In this document: piece after piece, positions 17,721 through 26,708 of the stretch | Layout: every line of letters starts with the position of its first letter | Position numbering within the stretch: position 1 is the stretch's first letter | DNA from: Thioclava sp. GXIMD2076 | GTDB lineage: Bacteria > Pseudomonadota > Alphaproteobacteria > Rhodobacterales > Rhodobacteraceae | Reading direction: 5' to 3' | Length of the DNA stretch: 64,000 bases | Assembly (NCBI RefSeq): GCF_037949795.1 | Contig: NZ_CP149934.1 | Location: 1 to 64,000 of the forward strand | The notes under the pieces: generated by a model | The model's input: the letters and a program-made list of their open reading frames with translations, nothing else | What the model was told of the DNA's origin: nothing | Database searches by the model: none | Translations under genes and position numbers: made by a program

Positions 17721-18911
17721 TCAGGCGGCAGAGCGCGCGGGGATCAGATTGCGCAGCGGGGTGGCAGGGTCTGCCAGCGCGACCGGATCGGGGCTGGCCC
17801 CGCTCTCTATGAGCGCAGTCAGCGGGCGCGTGTCGCGGCCCTGGTCGATCATCACCGCTCCGGCGATCTGACCATCCCGCAGATAGATGCGGGTCGAAGG
17901 GCCCTCGGGCGCGCCGCGCAGGACGCAGTGATCGGCCCGGAGCGGGCTGCCAAGAACCTGCAGGTTGATCCCCTGCTGGTCGGTCCAGAACCATGGCAGG
18001 GGCATGTAGTCGCTGCTCTGTCCCGCCATCGCCCTGGCAACATGGGAACCATGACGCTGCGCATGCTGCCATGTCTGCCAGCGGCTGGGGCTCTGCTGAC
18101 TATCGGGGAACACGCTCACGTCACCCGCAGCAAAGATATCGGGGGCCGAGGTCCGGCCCGCGCCATCCACGACAATCCCGTGATCACAGGCAATCCCCGC
18201 GGCTTCGGCCAGTCCGGTATCGGGAGTGAATCCCACACCAGCCAAGGTCTGATCGACCTCCAGATCGCTGCCATCGCCCAGATGCAGGATCTGCCGCCCG
18301 TCGCGGGTGCGCAGGTGATCGAGCCCCGTGCCCATATGGAACTGCACGCCTGAGGCGCGATGGCGCGCCATCAGCAGATCGGAGATCTCGGGCGGCAGCG
18401 ACCGCGCCATTACCCGATCTCCCAGTTCGATCACATGCACACCAAGCCCCAGCTTGCGCGCGGTCGATGCAACTTCGAGCCCGATCACGCCCGCCCCGAT
18501 GATCGCGATGTCGAGCGCCTCGCGCAACAGCCCGTGTAGCTTGCGCGCATCCCCGAGATCCCGCAGGCCAAGGATCATTTCCGCCCCCGCAACCGGCAGG
18601 GCACGCGCGGTGCCGCCCGTGGTCAGCAGGAGCCGGTCGTAGCCCAGAACCCTTCCGTCCTCGAGCCGGATCTCGTGCGCGTCAGGCCGGATCTCGGCCA
18701 CGCGCGTTCCGCCCACAAAGGTGATCGCGCCCCAGTCATGCGACTGGGGATCGGGAAAGCTGTCGGCCAGCAGGAACTCTTTCGAGAGCGCAGGGCGTTC
18801 ATAGGGCAGATACGGGTCGGCATCGATGACCGTCACCTGCCCGTGCTTGGCCAGCTCGCGGGCGGCCGCCATGCCAGCATGGCCCGCGCCGATGATGATG
18901 TGATGGGTCAT
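17721..18911 (-). CDS. FAD-dependent ferredoxin reductase of the Rieske oxygenase
   Basis: NAD(P)H:ferredoxin reductase of the BphA4/CamA type, 396 residues. Visible are the N-terminal FAD Rossmann motif IIIGAGHAGMAAARELA, the YLPYERPALSKEFL segment specific to this group, a second dinucleotide fold IIGAGVIGLEVAS for NAD(P)H, and the late FAD contact SAPDIFAAGDV. Its start overlaps the FAA hydrolase stop by 4 bases (ATGA). The ferredoxin and the oxygenase subunits lie on the other strand within 6 kb, so this is the probable reductase of that three-component system. No [2Fe-2S] domain is fused. Confidence 0.9.
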   Translation of the reverse strand: MTHHIIIGAGHAGMAAARELAKHGQVTVIDADPYLPYERPALSKEFLLADSFPDPQSHDWGAITFVGGTRVAEIRPDAHEIRLEDGRVLGYDRLLLTTGGTARALPVAGAEMILGLRDLGDARKLHGLLREALDIAIIGAGVIGLEVASTARKLGLGVHVIELGDRVMARSLPPEISDLLMARHRASGVQFHMGTGLDHLRTRDGRQILHLGDGSDLEVDQTLAGVGFTPDTGLAEAAGIACDHGIVVDGAGRTSAPDIFAAGDVSVFPDSQQSPSRWQTWQHAQRHGSHVARAMAGQSSDYMPLPWFWTDQQGINLQVLGSPLRADHCVLRGAPEGPSTRIYLRDGQIAGAVMIDQGRDTRPLTALIESGASPDPVALADPATPLRNLIPARSAA

Positions 18912-19789
18912 GCCACAGTGTTCTCCAGTAGGCCGATACCCGAGATTTCGACGCTGACCACATCGCCCTTGGCCAGATAGACGGGAGGGGTCATGCCGAT
19001 GCCCACACCCTCGGGTGTGCCGGTCAGGATGATATCGCCCGGCTCGAGTGTCAGGCGTTTCGACAGTGTCTCTATCAGGGTGGGGATGTCGAAGATCAGA
19101 TCGGCGATCACCGCATCCTGTCGTTTCTCTCCGTTCACATGGGTGGTCAGCCGCATTGTATTCAGGTCGGCGATTTCGGAGACGGTGCTGATGCAGGGGC
19201 CCATCGGGCAGAAGGCATCGATGGATTTTCCGATGAACCACTGGCGGTGGTCCTTTTGCAGGGTCCGCGCGGTGACGTCATTGGCGACTGTATAGCCCCA
19301 GACATGGTCCATCGCGTTCTCCTTGCTGATGCCGCGCCCGCCTTTGCCGATGATCACGGCCAGCTCGCCCTCGTAATCGGTGCTCTGGCTGTCATCGAGC
19401 CAGGATGGGATCTCGCAGCCCGGACCGGTGACGGTATTGGAGGCTTTGGTGAAGATGATGGGGAAATCGGGCGTGGCCGATTGGCCGGCCGAGGCATCAA
19501 AGCCCGAGCGGTGGAATTCGGCGGCGTGGGCGTGATAGTTTTTTCCGACACAGAAGATATTGCGGGCGGGGCGCGGGATCGGTGCCAGCAGCGTGGCATC
19601 GGCGGCGGCAATCGGGGTGACGGTGGCGGCCAGCGCCTCGGCCTCGGCCTCGCGCCCGATCAGATCGAGCAGATCGCCTGACCGGCACAGCGCATCCAAG
19701 GGTAGAATCTGGCTGCTGTCTTTGGACAGGGCTCCAATGCGGGCCTGATCGATGTTGCCGGATTTCAGAGCGAAGCGAACGAATCTCAT
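18908..19789 (-). CDS. Fumarylacetoacetate hydrolase family protein
   Basis: Cytosolic FAH-fold hydrolase/isomerase acting on beta-diketo or 2-oxo-enoic acids at the end of aromatic pathways, 293 residues. Start at 19789 is supported by AAGGAG eight bases upstream; the longer frame to 19870 covers operator-like sites. Landmarks are NIFCVGKNYHAHAAE, the metal-site sequence DYEGELAVIIGKGGR, GYTVANDVTART, and near the C-terminus GDIILTGTPEGVG. It is the first gene of a minus-strand operon with the reductase and an MFS carrier, divergent from the Rieske oxygenase. Substrate (for example fumarylpyruvate or a hydroxymuconate derivative) is not determined. Confidence 0.9.
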   Translation of the reverse strand: MRFVRFALKSGNIDQARIGALSKDSSQILPLDALCRSGDLLDLIGREAEAEALAATVTPIAAADATLLAPIPRPARNIFCVGKNYHAHAAEFHRSGFDASAGQSATPDFPIIFTKASNTVTGPGCEIPSWLDDSQSTDYEGELAVIIGKGGRGISKENAMDHVWGYTVANDVTARTLQKDHRQWFIGKSIDAFCPMGPCISTVSEIADLNTMRLTTHVNGEKRQDAVIADLIFDIPTLIETLSKRLTLEPGDIILTGTPEGVGIGMTPPVYLAKGDVVSVEISGIGLLENTVA

Positions 19790-19807
19790 GAATTCTCTCC
19801 TTTTTCG

Positions 19808-19938
19808 ATTCTGAATACATAATGCGGGTAATTTCCGCCTTTTGAATGCATAAAATGTAAGCACACCCAAGAAATTTGGGGTTACGCTTAAATAAACACC
19901 ATTGACTCAGATTTACTTTATCCTTTTGAATACAAAAG
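19808..19938 (+). promoter_or_regulatory. Divergent promoter region with three GntR-type operator-like sites
   Basis: Three related sites lie between the FAA hydrolase and the Rieske alpha gene: TTCTGAATACATAA near 19809-19822, CTTTTGAATGCATAAAA at 19839-19855 and CTTTTGAATACAAAAG at 19923-19938, the last a 16-bp near-palindrome with one mismatch. Common form TTTTGWATNCAAAA. Such sites fit FCD-type GntR repressors, two of which are coded nearby. Binding is inferred from the repeat pattern only. Confidence 0.55.
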
Positions 19939-19996
19939 AGGCCCGAATACGAAAGCCAACTGGCATAGCTGCCGTAACCCCAAAGGATTCAGACCG

Positions 19997-21268
19997 ATGA
20001 AGGATTTTGCCGGAGTGCAAGTGAACTGGCCGCGCAACGACTACTCGCGCGTGCCTTACTCGATTTATCACGACCCCGAGATCTATGCGCTCGAGCAGGA
20101 AAAGATCTTCCGTGGCCGCTGCTGGAATGTGCTCTGCCTCGAAGCCGAAATTCCCAATCCGGGTGATTTCCGCGTCTGCCATGTGGGAGATACGCCGGTC
20201 GTTGTGAACCGTGACGATGACGGGGAGCTTTATGCCTTCGTGAACCGCTGTGCCCACCGTGGCGCCGAGATTGTGCGCGAGCCCTGGGGCACCGCGAAAG
20301 AGCATACCTGCATCTATCACGCATGGCTCTATAACCGTAAGGGCGACCTCAAGGGTGTGCCTTTCCGCCGTGGTGCCAATGGCAAGGGCGGCATGCCCGA
20401 ATGTTTTGATATGAAGAACCACAATCTGGTGAAAGTGCGGGTGACGTCGTTCAACGGGGTGATCTTCGGCACGTTCCACCATGATATGGAGCCGATCGAG
20501 GACTATCTCGGCCCGCTCTTCACCAAGCATGTGGGCGAGATGTTCAACCGTCCGATCAAGATCCTCGGCTATCAGCGCCAGCGGATCGCGGCGAACTGGA
20601 AGCTCTATCCCGAGAATATCAAGGACGCCTATCACGGCTCGCTCCTGCACGAGTTCAACCGCACCTTCGGCCTGTCGCGCCTGACGCAGGTCGCGGGCGG
20701 CTATATGGACGAGAAGCACCGCCATTCGATCCTGTTCCAATACAAGGGCTCGGATAGCGATGAAGAGGCGCTCAAAGCCTATATCGAGAACGGCGTGAAG
20801 AAGGGCGAGATCGCGGGTCTCAACGATTATTCGATGGTCAATATCATCGACGAAAACCCCTTCGGCATGTCGACCCGCGTGATGAATGTCTTCCCGAACT
20901 GCTTCTTCCACCAGATCGGCAACACGCTGGCCATGCGAAAGATCCGCACGCTGGGTGTGGACGGGTTCGAACTGACATGGGTGCTCTATACCTATGCCGA
21001 TGACAGCGAGGAGATGGTCCAGCACCGGTTGAACCAGGCCAATATGGTGGGTCCGGCGGGGCTGATCTCCATGGAAGACGGCGAGGCGCTCGAGATGGTG
21101 CACCGCACCACCAAATCGGCGGCTGAGGACGAGATGGCGGTGATCGAGATGGGCGGTATCGGCTCCATCGGCGACCGCGACACCCGTGTGAACGAAGTCA
21201 CCATCCGTGGCTTCTGGGCCTATTACGCGCAGCTCATGGGCTTTGCGCCGGAAGGAGCAGAACAATGA
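19997..21268 (+). CDS. Rieske non-heme iron oxygenase, alpha subunit
   Basis: Catalytic subunit of an aromatic-ring-hydroxylating oxygenase, 423 residues. The Rieske [2Fe-2S] ligands are C85-x-H87 (CAHRG) and C105-x2-H108 (CIYHAW). The mononuclear iron site shows D210 and H213-x4-H218 (DAYHGSLLH); the third ligand lies further on. The sequence YQRQRIAANWKLYPEN and the early part remind me of the anthranilate/salicylate hydroxylase group (AndAc, NagG), from memory. The ribosome site is AAAGGA. The beta subunit start overlaps its stop. Together with the ferredoxin at 23577 and reductase at 17721 it makes a complete electron chain. Substrate is likely an aromatic acid, but this is inference. Confidence 0.92.
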   Translation: MKDFAGVQVNWPRNDYSRVPYSIYHDPEIYALEQEKIFRGRCWNVLCLEAEIPNPGDFRVCHVGDTPVVVNRDDDGELYAFVNRCAHRGAEIVREPWGTAKEHTCIYHAWLYNRKGDLKGVPFRRGANGKGGMPECFDMKNHNLVKVRVTSFNGVIFGTFHHDMEPIEDYLGPLFTKHVGEMFNRPIKILGYQRQRIAANWKLYPENIKDAYHGSLLHEFNRTFGLSRLTQVAGGYMDEKHRHSILFQYKGSDSDEEALKAYIENGVKKGEIAGLNDYSMVNIIDENPFGMSTRVMNVFPNCFFHQIGNTLAMRKIRTLGVDGFELTWVLYTYADDSEEMVQHRLNQANMVGPAGLISMEDGEALEMVHRTTKSAAEDEMAVIEMGGIGSIGDRDTRVNEVTIRGFWAYYAQLMGFAPEGAEQ

Positions 21269-21780
21269 AAGACATGAAAGACGTGGTGGTTGCGCGTTCC
21301 AACCCCACCATTCCCGCAGAGATCCGCCAGCAGGCCTCCGAGCTGATCCTCGACAGTGTGCTGCATCTGGACCGGATGGAACTGGAGGCATGGATCGACT
21401 GTTTCGACCAGACCTCGTGCTATCATGTGATCCCGCGCGAGAATATCGACTGCGGCTACCCGTCGGCGATCATCCGTTGCGATAGCCTCGATATCATCAA
21501 GGACCGGCTGATGGTTCTGGATGTGTCCTCCAAATACAACCCGCATTGGGACCGCCATTTCCTGAACGGCACACAGTTCCAGAGCTACGAGAACGGTATC
21601 CTGATTGCGCATACCAATTTCATGATCGTGCAATCCACGCTCGAGGGCTTCTCCAAGCTCTTCGTGGCCGGCCATTACGAAGACAAGATCGTCTTCACCG
21701 CCGATGGCGCGAAGTTGCGCGAACGGATCGTGGTGCTCGATACCTTCTCGGTGCCGAACCTGATCGCCGTGCCGCTTTAA
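21265..21780 (+). CDS. Rieske oxygenase, beta (small) subunit
   Basis: Structural subunit of the alpha3beta3 oxygenase, 171 residues, NTF2/SnoaL-like fold. Landmarks are LDSVLHLDRMELEAWIDCF near the start, YHVIPREN, LMVLDVSSKYNPH and NFMIVQSTLEGFSKLFVAG near the end, as in beta subunits of aromatic-acid dioxygenases. Its start ATG overlaps the alpha stop (ATGA), consistent with coupled translation in a fixed ratio. It has no metal site of its own. Confidence 0.9.
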   Translation: MKDMKDVVVARSNPTIPAEIRQQASELILDSVLHLDRMELEAWIDCFDQTSCYHVIPRENIDCGYPSAIIRCDSLDIIKDRLMVLDVSSKYNPHWDRHFLNGTQFQSYENGILIAHTNFMIVQSTLEGFSKLFVAGHYEDKIVFTADGAKLRERIVVLDTFSVPNLIAVPL

Positions 21781-21795
21781 GCGAAAGGAAAGACA

Positions 21796-22458
21796 ATGGC
21801 TTACAACATATATAAATCCCAGTTCCGCCAGCTTAGCCCCGAACGGCTTGAAGCATGGAGCAAGGTCAACACCGCCTCGGCCTCCGATATGATGAACCGT
21901 GGTCAGGCGATGGGCCATGACATCAAGCCTCTCGACCGTTCCATGCGGATCTGCGGGCAGGCACGCACCGTGCGCGCGATCCATGCCGATAACTCGATCA
22001 TCCATTACGCCAATTCCTATGCCCGCCCGGGCGAGGTGGTGGTGGCCGAAGCCGGCGGCAATTGCGAGGTCGCGATGTTTGGCGGCGTTACCGCGCTCGA
22101 AGGGATCAAGCGGGGCCTGGGTGGTCTGGTGATCGACGGCGCCGTGCGTGACATCAAGGAAGCCATCGACCTTGGCTATCCGATCTTCTGCAAAGGCGTC
22201 ACGCCCAAGGGCCCGCACAAGGCCTTTGGCGGCGAGATGGACATCCCGATCGCCTGTGGTGGTCTGGCCGTCAAACCGGGCGATCTGATCCTGGGCGATA
22301 TGGACGGGATCACCGTCGTGCCGCTCGAATGGGAGGAAGAGATCTTCGCCAAGGTGCAGGAGTTCCGCAAGACCGAGGATTACTGGCTGACCATCTTCGA
22401 GGGACCGAAGTCGCTTTACGAAGTGCTGAATATCCCCGAGCCGACCTTTATCGACTAA
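21796..22458 (+). CDS. RraA/HMG-aldolase family protein
   Basis: Member of the RraA-like fold that includes 4-hydroxy-4-methyl-2-oxoglutarate / 4-carboxy-4-hydroxy-2-oxoadipate aldolase, 220 residues. The divalent-metal and substrate motif is present as GLGGLVIDGAVRDI, together with GNCEVAMFGG and CGGLAVKPGDLILGD. In aromatic catabolism this family cleaves the last intermediate to pyruvate plus oxaloacetate or a second oxo acid. It sits 15 bases after the oxygenase beta gene with GAAAGGAAAG before the start, so it is in the same operon. The RNase-E-inhibitor role of true RraA is unlikely here because of context. Confidence 0.87.
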   Translation: MAYNIYKSQFRQLSPERLEAWSKVNTASASDMMNRGQAMGHDIKPLDRSMRICGQARTVRAIHADNSIIHYANSYARPGEVVVAEAGGNCEVAMFGGVTALEGIKRGLGGLVIDGAVRDIKEAIDLGYPIFCKGVTPKGPHKAFGGEMDIPIACGGLAVKPGDLILGDMDGITVVPLEWEEEIFAKVQEFRKTEDYWLTIFEGPKSLYEVLNIPEPTFID

Positions 22459-22473
22459 CTCAAGGACATAGTT

Positions 22474-22878
22474 ATGAAAATCGATTATATCGATCCGCCG
22501 GGCTCGGTTCCGGCGCAGGGCCTTTATACCTCGGTGGGCCATGTCGCGGGCGACCAGTACCGCTTTGTTGCGGGCCAGCTTTCGGTGAATGCCGCAGGCG
22601 ATATCGTGGGCGCTGGCGATTTCAACGCCCAGTTCGATCAGGTCTTCGGCAATCTCAAAGGGGTAATCGAGGGTCTGGGTGGCACCATGGCGTCGGTTGT
22701 GAAGTTCACCACCTTCACCACCTCGCGCGACTATATCCAGCCTTTCATGGACAAGCGCGCGGCCCACTTCCCCGAATGGTATCCGTCGGGGATCTTCCCG
22801 CCGAACACCCTGCTGATCGTGCAGGGCCTCGTGAAGCCCGAGTTCATCCTCGAAGTCGAAGCGGTCGTCGCCATCTGA
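22474..22878 (+). CDS. RidA/YjgF family enamine/imine deaminase
   Basis: Small cytosolic protein of 134 residues in the RidA superfamily, which hydrolyses reactive enamines and imines and includes 2-aminomuconate deaminases. Landmarks are YTSVGHVAGDQYRFVAGQLS at the start, a trimer-core segment DQVFGNLKGVIEGLGGTMA, and the end GIFPPNTLLIVQGLVKPEFILEVEA. The Arg usually found near position 105 in strict RidA (RVAV/ARSAV) is not seen; the segment reads PPNTLLIV, which is nearer to the catabolic branches. Its place 15 bases after the RraA-like gene suggests a nitrogen-bearing pathway intermediate. Confidence 0.85.
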   Translation: MKIDYIDPPGSVPAQGLYTSVGHVAGDQYRFVAGQLSVNAAGDIVGAGDFNAQFDQVFGNLKGVIEGLGGTMASVVKFTTFTTSRDYIQPFMDKRAAHFPEWYPSGIFPPNTLLIVQGLVKPEFILEVEAVVAI

Positions 22879-22904
22879 CGCGGGTAAGGGGGCAGGAGGA
22901 AGCC

Positions 22905-23552
22905 ATGAGTGTCACACCTGTCGCCGTAACGCTTTACACCGATATCCGGCAGAAGATCCTGTCGGGTATCTGGGCGCCCGGGGTGGTGCTGCGCCAGGAG
23001 GATCTGGCGCGCCGATATGCCACCAGCCGTGTGCCGCTGCGCGAGGCGTTCTCGCGGCTCGAGGCCGAAGGGTTCCTTGTGCTGCGCCCGCGGCGCGGAT
23101 TTGCCGTAGTGTCCCTGCGCGAGGACGAGATCCGCGAGATCTTCGATCTTCGTATGGTGCTCGAAAGCCATGCGGGCCAGATCGCCACCAAGGCGCAGAA
23201 ACCCGGCGATATGCTGGTGCTCGAGGACCTTCTGGACCGGATGGAGGCAACCGATACGGCCCATGCGACCGGTCTGGCCGAATGGTGCCTGCTTAACCGC
23301 CGCTTCCATGACTACATCCTCGATTGCTGCAACCGCCCGAGGCTGCGGCGTCTTCTGTTGCAACTGCGCGATCAGGTGGAACCCTATATGCGCATCGAAC
23401 TGTCGGTCACCGGTGACGTGACCGAGGCCAGCCGCGACCACCGCGAGATCCTGTCGGCCATGCGCTCCGGCGATAGCGAGCTTGTGGGCGAGCTATGCGC
23501 CATCCATTGCAGCCGCACCGCGCGGCGCCTTGTTGCCAACCTGAAACCCTAG
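22905..23552 (+). CDS. GntR-family transcription regulator, FCD subgroup
   Basis: DNA-binding regulator of 215 residues, start at 22905 behind GCAGGAGGA. Winged HTH at about 8-75 (VLRQEDLARRYATSRVPLRE, then AFSRLEAEGFLVLRPRRGFAVV), FCD ligand-binding domain after it (FDLRMVLESHAGQIA, FHDYIL, DHREIL, HCSRT). It is a paralogue of the regulator at 15836 and lies inside the Rieske operon, between RidA and the ferredoxin, so it probably controls its own operon through the sites at 19808-19938. Confidence 0.9.
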   Translation: MSVTPVAVTLYTDIRQKILSGIWAPGVVLRQEDLARRYATSRVPLREAFSRLEAEGFLVLRPRRGFAVVSLREDEIREIFDLRMVLESHAGQIATKAQKPGDMLVLEDLLDRMEATDTAHATGLAEWCLLNRRFHDYILDCCNRPRLRRLLLQLRDQVEPYMRIELSVTGDVTEASRDHREILSAMRSGDSELVGELCAIHCSRTARRLVANLKP

Positions 23553-23576
23553 CCCCCACCTAGCCAAGGAAATCCC

Positions 23577-23897
23577 ATGACCCAGAATGTGCAAGACATG
23601 GTCCGCGTGCTCGATAGTGACGCGCTCGGCGAAGGCCAGATGACCTCTGTCAATGTAGGCGAGGAAGAGATCGCCCTCTACCGCGTCGAGGGCGTGATCT
23701 ATGCCACCTCCAATATCTGCAGCCATGCCTATGCGATCATGACAGAGGGCTATCTCGACGGGGATTGCATCGAATGCCCGCTGCATCAGGCGCTGTTCTC
23801 CATCAAGACCGGCGAGCCGATCGACGCGCCAACCGACAAGGCGCTGCCGATCTTTGCGACCGCCGAATATGACGGCGGCATCTATGTCCGCGTCTGA
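23577..23897 (+). CDS. Rieske-type [2Fe-2S] ferredoxin
   Basis: Soluble electron carrier of 106 residues. Cluster ligands are C48-x-H50 (CSHAYA) and C67-x2-H70 (CPLHQALF), the naphthalene/biphenyl dioxygenase ferredoxin (NdoA/BphF) layout. It passes electrons from the FAD reductase (17721-18911, other strand) to the oxygenase alpha subunit. It lies 24 bases after gntR with AAGGAA before the start, at the end of the oxygenase operon. Confidence 0.92.
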   Translation: MTQNVQDMVRVLDSDALGEGQMTSVNVGEEEIALYRVEGVIYATSNICSHAYAIMTEGYLDGDCIECPLHQALFSIKTGEPIDAPTDKALPIFATAEYDGGIYVRV

Positions 23898-23995
23898 GGC
23901 TCCCGCAGCCTGACCCGTCTTCTCGCGCATCAGCCGCCGGCAAGAGCAGCGATGCGGTTCTCCAGCCATAGCAACCACAACAGGGAAGCAAGATT

Positions 23996-25060
23996 ATGAA
24001 CCATAGTTTCACGAGAACCCTTCAGGCCGGTGCCCTTCTGGTAGCCAGCCTCGCCGCCAGCATGGGTCAGGCCGCAGAGCTTGATGATGTCTCCATCGCT
24101 CTGCCCAGCTCGACCGTTCTGCCCTATCACGGCTTCGTTTTTCTAGGCGTTCCCGCGGGGTTTTATGAAAAACTTGGTCTCGATGCCGATGTGATGACCA
24201 TCCAGGGCTCGGCCGCAGCCCTCCAGCTGGTCGCGTCGGGCGATGCCGATATGGGCTATATGGGTCTTTCGGCGCTCATCAATGCCAAGCTCAAGCAGCC
24301 CGACCTTCCGGTCGAGGCCGTGTTCTTGCAAGATATCGCGCCGGTCTATTCCGTGGCCATCCCCAAAGGCACCGGCATTTCGGGTCCCGAGGGGCTGAAA
24401 GGCAAGCGTATCGGCGTGCTCAGCATGTCGTCGGGCGCGGTCACCTGGGTGAAGGCCTATATGTCCAAGCTGGGCGTCGCGCCGGATCAATACGAGATCG
24501 TGGCCATCGGCTCGGGGGCACAGGCCTATTCGCTGCTGAAATCGGGCGATGTGGATGCGATCAGCTTCTCGCGCGGGCTGTCGGCGGCGCTGGAGATCCT
24601 TGGCGCGTCCTTCGATTATTACGCTCCGCCCGAGCCGTCGGGGGTGATTGTGGCCAATACCAAATTCCTCAAGGAGCATCCCGATGTTGCGGCCCGCACG
24701 CTTGAAGGGGTGGTGCTGAACCAGACCTTCATGGAGATCAACCCCGAGAAAGCCACCCGCTATTTCTGGGATTTCACCAGCAAGCCTGCCGGTATCTCCG
24801 AAGAGGAAGCGCTCAAACAGGGCGAGATCTATATCAATCGCACCGCCGAGATCTGGAAGGACTACAAGGATAGCTCCACCAAATGGGGCGAGATGTCCGA
24901 CAGCACATGGACTGGCCTGATGGAATTTGCCTCTGTCGCCGAGCAGTTCTCCGATAAGGCCAAACTGGATGCTTTCGTCAAATCGCTCTATACCGACGAG
25001 CTGATCGATCAGGTCAACACGGTCGATCTGTCCATTGCGACCAAGGCGGCTGCGCAATGA
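23996..25060 (+). CDS. ABC importer substrate-binding protein, NMT1/THI5 (SsuA/TauA-like) type
   Basis: Periplasmic binding protein of 354 residues with a Sec signal (about residues 1-27, ending GQAAE). Landmarks are LPYHGFVFLGVPAGFYEKLGL, LQLVASGDADMGYMG and GPEGLKGKRIGVLS, typical of proteins that feed NitT/TauT importers (sulfonates, pyrimidines, aromatic acids, riboflavin). It starts 98 bases after the ferredoxin. The ATPase start overlaps its stop. As it follows the Rieske operon, it may import the aromatic substrate; this is inferred. Confidence 0.88.
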   Translation: MNHSFTRTLQAGALLVASLAASMGQAAELDDVSIALPSSTVLPYHGFVFLGVPAGFYEKLGLDADVMTIQGSAAALQLVASGDADMGYMGLSALINAKLKQPDLPVEAVFLQDIAPVYSVAIPKGTGISGPEGLKGKRIGVLSMSSGAVTWVKAYMSKLGVAPDQYEIVAIGSGAQAYSLLKSGDVDAISFSRGLSAALEILGASFDYYAPPEPSGVIVANTKFLKEHPDVAARTLEGVVLNQTFMEINPEKATRYFWDFTSKPAGISEEEALKQGEIYINRTAEIWKDYKDSSTKWGEMSDSTWTGLMEFASVAEQFSDKAKLDAFVKSLYTDELIDQVNTVDLSIATKAAAQ

Positions 25061-25869
25061 CCCCGCTGGATAGCGCCATGGCCTCCGAAACGCGCGCGGA
25101 TACGACAATCCGCCTTGACGATATCACCCTTGCCTACGGGCAGGGGGACGCCAAGGTGGTCGCCATCGAGGAGTTTTCCTGCGAGATCAAACAGGGCGAA
25201 TTTGTCACCATCGTCGGCCCTTCCGGCTGCGGCAAATCCAGCCTTTTGCGGGTATTGATGGGGCTGCAACGCCCCACCAAGGGCCGTGTCAGTCATGGGG
25301 CGACCCAGATCACCCATCCCACGCGCGAGTTCGGCATGGTGTTTCAGGCGCCCGTTCTGCTGCCATGGCGCAATATCCGCGAGAATGTCGCCATGCCCGC
25401 CCGTGTCGCGCGCGAGAATATGGTGCAGGCCCGCAAGCGTGCCGACGAATTGCTGGCGATGGTCGGGCTTGAAGGCTTTGGCGACCGCCATCCGTGGGAA
25501 CTTTCGGGCGGGATGCAGCAGCGTGCGGGCATTGCGCGGTCGCTTTTGCATGACCCCGATGTGTTGCTTATGGACGAGCCCTTTGCGGCGCTTGATGCGC
25601 TGACCCGCGAGAAGATGATGTTCGAGCTGCAGAAGATCTGGATGAAGCAGCAGAAAACCGTGGTCTTCGTGACGCATGGCATCTCGGAGGCGGTTTTCCT
25701 CTCGTCCAAGATTATCGTGATGACGGGCCGTCCGGGCCGGGTGCTGAAAGTTATTGAGAACCCGCTGCCGCGCCCGCGCCAGCTGTCCCATATGGCCAGC
25801 GACACCTTTGCCGAGATCTCGGTCGAATTGCGCCGCCTGCTTGGCGCCTCCGATATGGGAGATAACTGA
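25057..25869 (+). CDS. ABC importer ATPase, NitT/TauT family
   Basis: Cytoplasmic ATPase of 270 residues. Walker A is GPSGCGKSSLLRVL, the Q-loop reads MVFQAPVLLPW, the signature is LSGGMQQRAGIARSL, Walker B LLMDEPFAALD, and the switch His lies in VFVTHGISEAV. Start at 25057 overlaps the stop of the binding protein (ATGA); a second Met at codon 9 is possible. The stop overlaps the permease start (TGATG). Confidence 0.93.
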   Translation: MTPLDSAMASETRADTTIRLDDITLAYGQGDAKVVAIEEFSCEIKQGEFVTIVGPSGCGKSSLLRVLMGLQRPTKGRVSHGATQITHPTREFGMVFQAPVLLPWRNIRENVAMPARVARENMVQARKRADELLAMVGLEGFGDRHPWELSGGMQQRAGIARSLLHDPDVLLMDEPFAALDALTREKMMFELQKIWMKQQKTVVFVTHGISEAVFLSSKIIVMTGRPGRVLKVIENPLPRPRQLSHMASDTFAEISVELRRLLGASDMGDN

Positions 25870-26684
25870 TGCCTGCCGAAACAACTGCTGCCCCCGCGCA
25901 ATTCCGCACGGTCCGCCCTGTTCTTCTGCGCGGGGTCTACGAGCGCGCGCAATACCTGATCCCGGCGGCGCTTATCATCGTGGTCTGGTGGCTTTGTGTG
26001 GATATTTTCGATGTGCCGGGCTATGTGCTCCCCCATCCCATGGCTGTCGTCCACTCGCTGATCAATGGCCTCGCCAGCGGTGCCTATGTAGAGGCGGCGG
26101 CGGCCACCACCAGCTCGATCGTGGCAGGCTTTGTTGCGGGCACTCTGATCGGCATGTCGATTGCCGTGGTCATGGTGCTTTGGCCCGCGCTCGACCGGCT
26201 GGTCTTCCCCTATATCGTGGCGCTGCAATCCATGCCCAAGATCGCCATTGCACCGCTGATGATCGTGTGGTTTGGCTTCGGATTTGGCGCCAAGATCGCC
26301 ATCGTCGCGATGGTCGCGGCCTTCCCTGTGCTGGTGAATATGCTCGCGGGTCTGCATGCGACCGAACATGACCGTATAGAGCTGATGCGGGCACTTGCGG
26401 CCTCGCGTCTGCAGATCCTCACACAGGTGCTGATCCCCTCGGCATTGCCTTACCTCTTTGCGGGGCTGTCGGCGGCGCTGGTGCTGTCGGTCACGGGCGC
26501 CATCGTGGGCGAGTTTGTGGGCGCGCGCAAAGGCATCGGTGTGTTGATCCTGCAGGCCAACTTCTCGCTGGATCTCGCCTCGGTCTTCGCTCTCCTGCTG
26601 CTCTTGGGCGCAATCTCGGCGGTGTTGAACCTCTGCCTGCGCCTGATCGGAAAACGCGTCGTCTTCTGGACCAAACGCAAATAA
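25869..26684 (+). CDS. ABC importer permease, NitT/TauT family
   Basis: Inner-membrane permease of 271 residues with about six helices. The EAA-type loop reads ELMRALAASRLQILTQVLIPSALPYLFAGL, seen in its parts ALAASR and LPYLFAGLS. Other landmarks are ALQSMPKIAIAPLMIVWFGFG and GAIVGEFVGARKGIGVL. One base is shared with the ATPase stop. It completes the importer. Confidence 0.92.
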   Translation: MPAETTAAPAQFRTVRPVLLRGVYERAQYLIPAALIIVVWWLCVDIFDVPGYVLPHPMAVVHSLINGLASGAYVEAAAATTSSIVAGFVAGTLIGMSIAVVMVLWPALDRLVFPYIVALQSMPKIAIAPLMIVWFGFGFGAKIAIVAMVAAFPVLVNMLAGLHATEHDRIELMRALAASRLQILTQVLIPSALPYLFAGLSAALVLSVTGAIVGEFVGARKGIGVLILQANFSLDLASVFALLLLLGAISAVLNLCLRLIGKRVVFWTKRK

Positions 26685-26708
26685 TGTCTCGCTGAAAGAT
26701 TGATTGAA

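Noticed and set aside
17668..18072. N-terminal extension of the MFS gene by 135 codons
   Set aside because: The extension overlaps the ferredoxin reductase gene on the same strand in another frame and has no membrane or signal features; the MFS fold starts at 17667.
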